The notes beneath the pieces are model-generated. The model made no database searches and was not told the DNA's origin. It saw only the letters and a program-made list of their open reading frames with translations. The position numbers and the translations under genes are program-made. From Betaproteobacteria bacterium (GTDB taxonomy: Bacteria > Pseudomonadota > Gammaproteobacteria > Burkholderiales > SG8-41), in assembly GCA_021414185.1 (NCBI GenBank), contig JAIOOZ010000534.1, positions 1 to 16,300 on the forward strand: DNA of 16,300 nt, given 5' to 3'. This document shows positions 6,758 to 13,517 of this stretch, piece after piece. The number at the start of each line of letters is the position of its first letter. The first letter of the stretch is position 1.

Positions 6758-8194
6758 ATGCCCATGAATGGGACGTTGACAGCCCCGCGCTGGTTCAACG
6801 AAATGTACGACGACGACGGCGCTCCGCGCGAGCACTACGCTGCGTACGCGAACTGGCTGGGCTCCAAGCCGGTCGAGTTCATGCTGCAAAAGCAGAAAGA
6901 AGCCGACACGCTGTACGCTCGTCAGGGCATTACTTTTGCGGTCTACGGCGACGACACCGGGGTCGAGCGCTCGATCCCGTTCGACATCATTCCGCGCATC
7001 CTGCGGCCGGGTGCCTGGAAAGTGCTATCCGAGGGCTGTTGTCAGCGCGTGCGTGCGCTCAATGCTTTCCTCAAAGATATTTACCACGACCAGGAAATCA
7101 TCAAGGCCGGCATCATTCCCGAGCACCAGATCCTCGGCAACAACCTGTTTCGCCCCGAAATGCGCGGCTTCGACGTCCCCGCCGACGTCTACATTCACGT
7201 CGCCGGCATCGACCTCGTCAAGGTCGGGCGCGATACGTTCTACGTGCTGGAAGACAATCTGCGCACGCCTTCGGGCGTCTCGTACATGCTGGAAAACCGC
7301 AAAATGATGATGCGGCTCTTTCCCGACCTTTTTTCACGCGTGCCGATCGCGCCGGTCGACCACTACGCCGACGTGCTGCTCGACAACCTGCGCGCCGTCG
7401 CGCCGGCGGGCGTCAGCAATCCGACTGTTGCGGTGCTGACACCCGGCTCCTACAACAGCGCTTACTTCGAACACGCCTTTCTCGCGCAGCAGATGGGCGT
7501 GGAACTGGTCGAAGGCCCCGATCTCTTCGTCGCGGACAACTACGTCTACATGCGCACCACGCACGGCCCGCAGCGCGTCGACGTGATTTACCGCCGCGTC
7601 GATGACGACTTTCTCGACCCGCTCGCGTTTCGCCCGGATTCCATAGTCGGCGTGCCGGGCCTGTTCGGCGCCTATCGCGCCGGGCGCGTCACGCTCGCCA
7701 ACGCCATCGGCACCGGTGTTGCCGACGACAAATCGACCTATGTCTACGTGCCCGACATGGTCAAGTTCTACCTCGGCGAAGAACCGATTTTGCAGAACGT
7801 GCCGACCTACCAGTTGGGCAAACCCGACGACCTCAAGTACGTGCTCGCGCATCTCGGCGAACTGGTGGTCAAGGAAGTGCAGGGTTCGGGCGGCTACGGC
7901 ATGCTGGTCGGACCCGCCTCCACCAAAGCCGAAATCGAGGCTTACCGCGCCCGCATACTCACGACGCCTGCCGCTTTCATCGCCCAACCGACTCTCGCCC
8001 TGTCGACCTGCCCGACCTATGTACAATCCGGCATCGCGCCGCGCCACGTCGACCTGCGCCCCTATGTACTATCTGGCAAAACCGTTTCGCTGGTGCCCGG
8101 CGGTCTGACGCGCGTGGCGTTGCGCGAAGGCTCGCTGGTGGTGAATTCGTCGCAGGGCGGCGGCACCAAAGACACCTGGGTGCTCGAATCGTGA
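6758..8194 (+). CDS. circularly permuted ATP-grasp protein (COG2308)
   Basis: A 478-residue protein of the circularly permuted ATP-grasp family (formerly DUF404/DUF407), predicted to form amide or peptide bonds with ATP. Recognisable family blocks are FLKDIYHDQEIIKAGIIP (104-121), EDNLRTPSGVSYMLENR (165-181), VVKEVQGSGGYGMLVGP (370-386), where K372 and the glycine-rich turn fit nucleotide binding, and the C-terminal VNSSQGGGTKDTWVLES. ATG 6758 lies 7 nt after AGGAAGG; ATG 6752 would be only 1 nt from it. The protein ends at the usual family position, so the gene is intact although its stop codon merges into a repeat element. It opens a four-gene plus-strand locus with alpha-E, Anbu and transglutaminase/DUF2126 genes. 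In some genomes this protein is fused to alpha-E; here they are separate. The substrate is unknown. Confidence 0.94.
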   Translation: MPMNGTLTAPRWFNEMYDDDGAPREHYAAYANWLGSKPVEFMLQKQKEADTLYARQGITFAVYGDDTGVERSIPFDIIPRILRPGAWKVLSEGCCQRVRALNAFLKDIYHDQEIIKAGIIPEHQILGNNLFRPEMRGFDVPADVYIHVAGIDLVKVGRDTFYVLEDNLRTPSGVSYMLENRKMMMRLFPDLFSRVPIAPVDHYADVLLDNLRAVAPAGVSNPTVAVLTPGSYNSAYFEHAFLAQQMGVELVEGPDLFVADNYVYMRTTHGPQRVDVIYRRVDDDFLDPLAFRPDSIVGVPGLFGAYRAGRVTLANAIGTGVADDKSTYVYVPDMVKFYLGEEPILQNVPTYQLGKPDDLKYVLAHLGELVVKEVQGSGGYGMLVGPASTKAEIEAYRARILTTPAAFIAQPTLALSTCPTYVQSGIAPRHVDLRPYVLSGKTVSLVPGGLTRVALREGSLVVNSSQGGGTKDTWVLES

Positions 8195-8343
8195 GGCGAG
8201 AGGCGAGAGGCGAGAGGCGAAATTCAGGAGTGCTTCGTTCGCGCTTTGTTTTTGCACGCCACGCAATCACCAGGAATACCAAACGCATAGTCGCGGCGAA
8301 TCTGCCTGCTCCCGCCTCACACCTCCCGCCTCTCGCCTCTCGC
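8193..8343. repeat. 151-bp inverted element with GAGGCGA heptamer arms
   Basis: The left arm (8193-8220) is four perfect tandem copies of GAGGCGA; its first two bases are the GA of the upstream TGA stop. The right arm (8312-8343) is about four and a half degenerate copies of the complement TCGCCTC. Seventeen bases (GCGAGAGGCGAGAGGCG and its complement at 8327-8343) pair perfectly. The 91-bp core has no repeats, coding features or clear promoter. It resembles the small non-autonomous elements with heptamer-repeat ends seen dispersed in some betaproteobacteria, though I cannot count other copies here. In RNA it would form a long hairpin between two co-oriented genes. It ends 5 nt before the GTG of the next gene. 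Confidence 0.85.
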
Positions 8344-8348
8344 ACAAC

Positions 8349-9362
8349 GTGCTAGCCCGCGCCGCCAACAACCTGTACTGGATGTCGCGCCATATCGAGC
8401 GCGCGGAAAATACCGCGCGCATGCTCGATGTGACGTACCGCATGTCGCTGCTGCCCTATCGCGTGCTCGAAGCCGGCCAGGAATGGGCCGACCCGTGGGC
8501 GCTGCCGCTGGTCATCACCGGCCGCGCCACCGCGTACTACGAGCAATATCCCGAGATCACCCCCAACAACATGCTGCATTTCATGGTGCTCGACGCGACC
8601 AACCCGTCGAGTATCTACTCGTGCATCCAGGCGGCGCGGGAAAACGCACGCAGCGTGCGCGGCGTGATCACGTCCGAGATGTACGAGGACCTGAACCAGT
8701 TGTGGCTCGACATGCGTAACGTCGACTATCCGCACGTCGAATCGCGCGGCATCAGCGCATTCTTCGACTGGGTCAAGCTGCAGTCGCACCAGTTCCGCGG
8801 CGTCACGTTCGGCACCATGCTGCGCGACGAGGGCTATCACTTCATCCGCCTCGGCACGTTCATGGAGCGCGCCGACAACACCGCGCGCATCGTCGACGTC
8901 AAGTACCACACTCTCCTGCCATCAGCGGGCGACGTCGGCGGCGCCGTCGATTACTACCAGTGGAGCGCCCTGCTGCGCTCGGTCAGCGCTTTCGATTCCT
9001 ACCGCCGGGTCTATCGCGACGTCATTACGCCGATGAAGGTGGCCGAGCTGCTGATCCTGCGCGAGGACGTGCCGCGCTCGCTGCACGCCTGCATGAACGA
9101 CATCTACGATATCCTGCGCAATCTCAGCGACGACACCCAGCTTGAGGCCGAGCGCATGGCGGGCGAACTGCACGCCAAGCTGCATTACGGCCGCACCCAG
9201 CAGATCTTCGAACTGGGCCTGCACGAATACCTGATGGAATTCCTCGAAGGCATCGGCAACCTGGCGGTCGAGATCAATAAAGAATTCCTGGTGCCGGACT
9301 ATCCGACCCCTGCTATCGGCGCCGCCGCCGGGACGCAGCGACAATCCAGTTACTCAGCTTGA
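8349..9362 (+). CDS. alpha-E domain protein (COG2307, DUF403)
   Basis: A 337-residue all-helical protein. The N-terminus MLARAANNLYWMSRHIERAENTARMLDV matches the normal start of the alpha-E family, so the GTG at 8349 is chosen. The motif is internally duplicated: ERAENTARMLDV at 17-28 and ERADNTARIVDV at 173-184. Alpha-E proteins always travel with circularly permuted ATP-grasp and transglutaminase-like proteins and are thought to be partners of the ligase; no activity is established. No Shine-Dalgarno sequence precedes the GTG, because the repeat element ends 5 nt upstream. Translation may depend on reinitiation or on the hairpin. The last 15 or so residues (GAAAGTQRQSSYSA) look like a flexible tail. 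Confidence 0.93.
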   Translation: MLARAANNLYWMSRHIERAENTARMLDVTYRMSLLPYRVLEAGQEWADPWALPLVITGRATAYYEQYPEITPNNMLHFMVLDATNPSSIYSCIQAARENARSVRGVITSEMYEDLNQLWLDMRNVDYPHVESRGISAFFDWVKLQSHQFRGVTFGTMLRDEGYHFIRLGTFMERADNTARIVDVKYHTLLPSAGDVGGAVDYYQWSALLRSVSAFDSYRRVYRDVITPMKVAELLILREDVPRSLHACMNDIYDILRNLSDDTQLEAERMAGELHAKLHYGRTQQIFELGLHEYLMEFLEGIGNLAVEINKEFLVPDYPTPAIGAAAGTQRQSSYSA

Positions 9363-9416
9363 GCGGCAACCATTAGAATAGTGAACTTTACGCCAGCCGT
9401 TCGGGGAATCGCTTTC

Positions 9417-10157
9417 ATGACTTACTGTGTCGCCGTAATGCTCGATGCCGGGATGGTGTTCGCCTCCGATTCCCGCACCAATGCCGGGGTCGACCAGATC
9501 GCGACCTTCAGCAAGATGCACATGATCAAACGCGACGGCGAGCGCCTGATCGTGGTCTTGAGTTCAGGCAACCTGTCGATCACCCAGAGCGCCATCAACC
9601 TGCTCGAGCACCAGTCGAAGAGCGGCGACGCCAACCGGACCATCAACAACGCGAGTTCGATGTTTGAAATCGCCGATCTCATCGGCAACGCCTTGCGCGA
9701 AGTGCGGCGCCGCGACGGCCCCTATCTCGCGCAAAGCAACATCGAGGCCGGCGCCTCGTTCGTGGTCGGCGGCCAGATTCGCGGCGAGCCGCAGCGCCTC
9801 TTTCACGTCTACAGCGAAGGCAATTTCATCGAAGCGACGCCGGAAACGCCGTACTTCCAGATCGGCGAGAGCAAATACGGCAAGCCGGTAATCGACCGCG
9901 TAATCAACCGTCACACCAACCTGCTCGACGCGGCCAAGTGCGTGTTGGTGTCTTTCGACTCGACCATGCGCAGCAATATCTCGGTCGGCCTGCCCATTGA
10001 TCTGCTCGTCTACCATAACAACAGCCTGCACCCGGGCATCGTGCGCCGCATCGACGAGTCCGACCCCTACTTCAACATGATCCACAATCAGTGGGGCGAG
10101 GGATTGAAACGCGTGTTCGCGCAGATACCCAACCCGCAATGGGATGATGCCGGCTAG
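9417..10157 (+). CDS. Anbu proteasome-like peptidase (COG3484)
   Basis: A 246-residue Ntn-hydrolase of the Anbu (ancestral beta-subunit) family, predicted to form a cytoplasmic ring or helical assembly. It begins MTYCVAVMLDAGMVFASDSRTNAG. After removal of Met the catalytic residue is Thr1. Asp17 and Arg19 are in the SDSR motif, and Lys32 (FSKMH) corresponds to Lys33 of proteasome beta subunits. SGNLSITQSAI and GGQI follow as in the family. ATG 9417 is chosen because the nucleophile must follow the initiator Met directly and GGGGA lies about 10 nt upstream; an in-frame GTG at 9381 would bury the Thr. The gap from the alpha-E stop is 54 bp, with a -10-like TAGAAT but no -35. Anbu commonly occurs with the ATP-grasp, alpha-E and transglutaminase genes seen around it. 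Natural substrates are unknown. Confidence 0.95.
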   Translation: MTYCVAVMLDAGMVFASDSRTNAGVDQIATFSKMHMIKRDGERLIVVLSSGNLSITQSAINLLEHQSKSGDANRTINNASSMFEIADLIGNALREVRRRDGPYLAQSNIEAGASFVVGGQIRGEPQRLFHVYSEGNFIEATPETPYFQIGESKYGKPVIDRVINRHTNLLDAAKCVLVSFDSTMRSNISVGLPIDLLVYHNNSLHPGIVRRIDESDPYFNMIHNQWGEGLKRVFAQIPNPQWDDAG

Positions 10158-10190
10158 GCGCGGCCGCAGCGCGCAGCACGAAAGTCCGGC

Positions 10191-13100
10191 GTGAGCATCC
10201 ACGTCGCGCTCAATCACCACACGCGTTACCGTTACGAGCGGCCGGTCGCATTGTCGGCGCACGAAGTCAGGCTGCGCCCTGCACCGCACTGCCGCACCCC
10301 CATCCTGTCCTATTCGCTGACCGTCAAGCCGGCCAAGCACTTCGTCAACTGGCAGCAGGACGTCTACGGCAATTTCATCGCGCGCTACGTGTTCCCTGAG
10401 AAAACGCGCGAATTCGAAATGACGGTCGATCTGGTCGCCGACATGACGGTGATCAACCCGTTCGATTTTTTCGTGGAAAGTTACGCCGAAAAATTCCCGT
10501 TCGCCTACGATGCCCAGCTCGCGCGCGACCTGGCGCCCTTTCTCGCCGTCGAAGAACGGGGGCCGCAGCTCACGCAATGGATAGAAAATTTCCGCGCGCG
10601 CGAAATGAAACCCGGCATGTTAAGCATCGACTTTCTGCTGGCGGTCAACCGCAGCCTGCAAAACGACATCGCCTATCTCGTACGCATGGAGCCCGGCGTG
10701 CAGACCTGCGAGCAAACGCTGGGTCTCAAGAGCGGCTCGTGCCGCGACAGCGGCTGGCTGATGGTGCAGATCCTGCGCCACTGCGGGCTTGCCGCGCGCT
10801 TCGTCTCCGGCTATCTGATCCAGCTCACCGCCGACATCAAGGCGCTCGACGGGCCGTCGGGGCCGGAGCGCGACTTCACCGACCTGCACGCGTGGGCCGA
10901 GGTTTATATTCCGGGCGCCGGCTGGATCGGGCTCGATCCTACGTCGGGTCTGCTTGCAGGCGAAGGCCATATCCCGCTCGCCTGCACCGCGTCGCCCGGC
11001 AGCGCAGCACCCGTGAGCGGCACGACCGAACCCTGCGAATCGACTTTCGAATTTTCGATGAGCGTCACGCGCATCCGCGAAGACCCGCGAGTGACCAAAC
11101 CGTACACCGTGCAGCAATGGCAGGCGATAGATGCGCTGGGCCACGCGGTCGACAGTGAACTCACGGCCGGCGACGTGCGCCTGACGCAGGGCGGCGAACC
11201 GACTTTCGTTTCCGTCGACGACATGGACGGGCCGGAATGGAATTACACCGCGCTGTCCCCCGCCAAGCTCGAACTGGCGGGCGCGTTGCAGCAGCGAATG
11301 CAGCAGCGTCTTGCTCCCGGCGCGCTGCTGCATTACGGCCAGGGCAAATGGTATCCGGGCGAACCGCTGCCGCGCTGGGCGCTCGGCATCTACTGGCGCA
11401 AGGACGGCGTGGCGGTCTGGCGCAATCCGCAATTGGTCGGCGCCGCCGGCGCGGCCCATGGCACGCGCGAAGCGCGTCAACTGATAGACAGCATCGCCGG
11501 GCGGCTCGGCTTTGCCAACGCGTTCGTGATGCCGGCATATGAAGACACGTGGCGCGCACTCGACCAGGAAAGCCAGTTGCCGGTGAACGTCGATCCGCTG
11601 GCGGCAAATCTCAAAGACGCGGGCGAACGCGCCCGGCTGGCCGCGCAACTGCGGCGGGGCCTGGGAGAACCCGTAGGGTTCGTGCTGCCCCTGCGCGCAG
11701 CCAAACTGGCGGCAAGGAAAAAAAACGGCGCGCGCTGGGACAGCAGCACCTGGCCGCTGCGGCGCAAGCACCTGCTCCTGATCTCCGGCGACTCGCCGCT
11801 CGGTTACCGCTTGCCGCTCGACAGCCTGCCGGCAGTCACCGAAAAAGATGACGGCGATGTGCCGCACGATCCGTTCGCGCCGCTGCCCGCGCTCGATCAG
11901 CTTGAAACGGCGGCACTGGCAACGGGCACCGGGCTCACGCCACAAACGGATTACAAGCCCGCGGAAATAGTACGCACCGCTTTGTGTGTTGAGCCGCGCG
12001 CAGGCTGCCTCTACGTCTACATGCCGCCGCTGCCGTTTATCGAAGATTACCTGGCACTGGTCGCCACCGTGGAGGACTGCGCGCAAGCCCTCAACTTCAA
12101 GCTGCGTATCGAAGGCTATGAGCCGCCGGCCGACGCGCGCATGAATGTGCTGAGGGTCACGCCCGACCCCGGCGTGATCGAAGTCAACATTCATCCCGTG
12201 GCGACCTGGACGGAACTCGCCGCCAATACCACGGCGCTTTACGAAGACGCGCGGCAGACGCGGCTTGCCACCGAAAAATTCATGCTCGACGGCCGCCATA
12301 CCGGCACCGGCGGCGGCAACCACGTAACACTGGGCGGTGCCACGCCCGCCGATAGTCCGCTCCTGCGCCGTCCCGACCTGATCAAGAGCCTGCTTGCATA
12401 CTGGCAGAACCATCCGGCGCTGTCGTACCTGTTCGCCGGGCAGTTCGTTGGCCCCACCAGCCAGGCGCCGCGCGTCGACGAGGCGCGCGACGACAATCTC
12501 TACGAACTCGAAATCGCATTCCAGCAAATGACGCAACGCCAGCAGTCCGGCAAGGAAGCGCTCGCGCCATGGCTGGTCGACCGCCTGCTGCGCAACCTGC
12601 TGGTCGATCTCACCGGCAACACCCATCGCGCCGAATTCTGCATCGACAAGCTGTATTCGCCCGACACCGCGACCGGCCGCCTGGGCATCCTCGAATTCCG
12701 CGCGTTCGAAATGCCGCCGCACGCGCAGATGAGCCTCGCCCAGATGCTCCTGCTGCGCGCGCTCATCGCGCGATTCTGGAAAGCGCCTTACTCAGGACAG
12801 CTGATCCGCTGGGGCACGCAATTGCACGACCGCTTCATGCTGCCGCATTTCATAGCCGCCGACATGCAGGACGTGGTGCGCGATCTCAACGCCGCCGGTT
12901 ATGCGTTCGATTTCGACTGGTTCGCGCCTTTCATCGAGTTTCGCTTCCCGCGCTATGGCACGGTCAACTACAACGATATCCAGTTCGAACTGCGCCAGGC
13001 GATCGAGCCGTGGAATGTGCTGGGCGAAGAAGTCAGCGCCGGCGCCACCGCGCGCTACGTCGACTCATCGGTCGAACGCCTGCAGGTCAAGGTAACCGGG

Positions 13101-13490
13101 CTGACCGGATCGCGTTATGCGGTTGCGTGCAATGAACGCGAAGTGCCGCTGCACGCCACCGGCGTGCCCGGCGTAGCAGTGGCGGGCGTGCGCTACCGCG
13201 CGTGGGCGCCGCCCTCCGCGCTGCATCCGACCATAGGCGTACAGGCCCCGCTTGTGTTCGACATCGTCGATACCTGGAGCGGACGCAGCATAGGCGGCTG
13301 CACCTATCACGTCGCCCATCCCGGCGGACGCAACTACGAAACGTTTCCGGTCAACGCGAACGAAGCCGAAGCGCGCCGCATCGCGCGCTTCTGGGACCAC
13401 GGCCACACGGCGGGTCCACTGACGCTCGAACCGCAGCCGCACAATCCCGCATTTCCGCTCACCCTCGATCTGCGCTGGCAGCCGGCATAA
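10191..13490 (+). CDS. transglutaminase-like / DUF2126 putative amidoligase fusion
   Basis: A 1099-residue two-part protein. Residues about 1-270 are an N-terminal beta domain plus transglutaminase-like cysteine peptidase core. The catalytic triad is visible as C184 (SGSCRDSGWLM), H233 (DLHAWAEV) and D249 (GLDPTSGL). Residues about 300-1099 are DUF2126, a putative amidoligase of glutamine-synthetase-like fold, starting near TAGDVRLTQGGEPTFVS. They include the glycine-rich H703-TGTGGGN-H711 block, a THRAEFCIDKLYSP block and LGILEFRAFEMPPHAQMS. No signal peptide is present, so it is cytoplasmic. The start is GTG 10191, 33 nt after the Anbu stop, with only a weak AAAG upstream; the family N-terminus (SIHVALNHHTRYRYERPV) supports it. 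One chain could therefore both cut and form amide bonds. A long minus-strand frame at 10620-12722 is a shadow of this gene. Confidence 0.95.
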   Translation: MSIHVALNHHTRYRYERPVALSAHEVRLRPAPHCRTPILSYSLTVKPAKHFVNWQQDVYGNFIARYVFPEKTREFEMTVDLVADMTVINPFDFFVESYAEKFPFAYDAQLARDLAPFLAVEERGPQLTQWIENFRAREMKPGMLSIDFLLAVNRSLQNDIAYLVRMEPGVQTCEQTLGLKSGSCRDSGWLMVQILRHCGLAARFVSGYLIQLTADIKALDGPSGPERDFTDLHAWAEVYIPGAGWIGLDPTSGLLAGEGHIPLACTASPGSAAPVSGTTEPCESTFEFSMSVTRIREDPRVTKPYTVQQWQAIDALGHAVDSELTAGDVRLTQGGEPTFVSVDDMDGPEWNYTALSPAKLELAGALQQRMQQRLAPGALLHYGQGKWYPGEPLPRWALGIYWRKDGVAVWRNPQLVGAAGAAHGTREARQLIDSIAGRLGFANAFVMPAYEDTWRALDQESQLPVNVDPLAANLKDAGERARLAAQLRRGLGEPVGFVLPLRAAKLAARKKNGARWDSSTWPLRRKHLLLISGDSPLGYRLPLDSLPAVTEKDDGDVPHDPFAPLPALDQLETAALATGTGLTPQTDYKPAEIVRTALCVEPRAGCLYVYMPPLPFIEDYLALVATVEDCAQALNFKLRIEGYEPPADARMNVLRVTPDPGVIEVNIHPVATWTELAANTTALYEDARQTRLATEKFMLDGRHTGTGGGNHVTLGGATPADSPLLRRPDLIKSLLAYWQNHPALSYLFAGQFVGPTSQAPRVDEARDDNLYELEIAFQQMTQRQQSGKEALAPWLVDRLLRNLLVDLTGNTHRAEFCIDKLYSPDTATGRLGILEFRAFEMPPHAQMSLAQMLLLRALIARFWKAPYSGQLIRWGTQLHDRFMLPHFIAADMQDVVRDLNAAGYAFDFDWFAPFIEFRFPRYGTVNYNDIQFELRQAIEPWNVLGEEVSAGATARYVDSSVERLQVKVTGLTGSRYAVACNEREVPLHATGVPGVAVAGVRYRAWAPPSALHPTIGVQAPLVFDIVDTWSGRSIGGCTYHVAHPGGRNYETFPVNANEAEARRIARFWDHGHTAGPLTLEPQPHNPAFPLTLDLRWQPA

Positions 13491-13493
13491 CCT

Positions 13494-13517
13494 GCCGCCA
13501 GCTTTAACTCAGGCGGC
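13494..13517. terminator. weak inverted repeat between convergent genes
   Basis: GCCGCC (13494-13499) pairs with GGCGGC (13512-13517) across a 12-nt loop in the 18-bp gap between the convergent transglutaminase/DUF2126 and lon genes. It overlaps the last codons of lon and has no T-tract on either strand. It may slow polymerase from both sides, but it is a poor intrinsic terminator. Confidence 0.2.

Noticed and set aside
6545..6889. 114-codon minus-strand frame spanning the intergenic region
   Set aside because: It overlaps the start of the ATP-grasp gene antisense, has no ribosome binding site or known motif, and its sequence looks non-coding.
8193..8220. CRISPR-like tandem repeat
   Set aside because: Units are 7 bp, directly adjacent, without spacers, and mirrored by an inverted arm; not a CRISPR array.
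10620..12722. 700-codon open frame on the minus strand opposite the transglutaminase/DUF2126 gene
   Set aside because: Its translation has no recognisable domain and is rich in R, Q, H and A typical of antisense frames in GC-rich genes. The plus strand encodes a complete known family.
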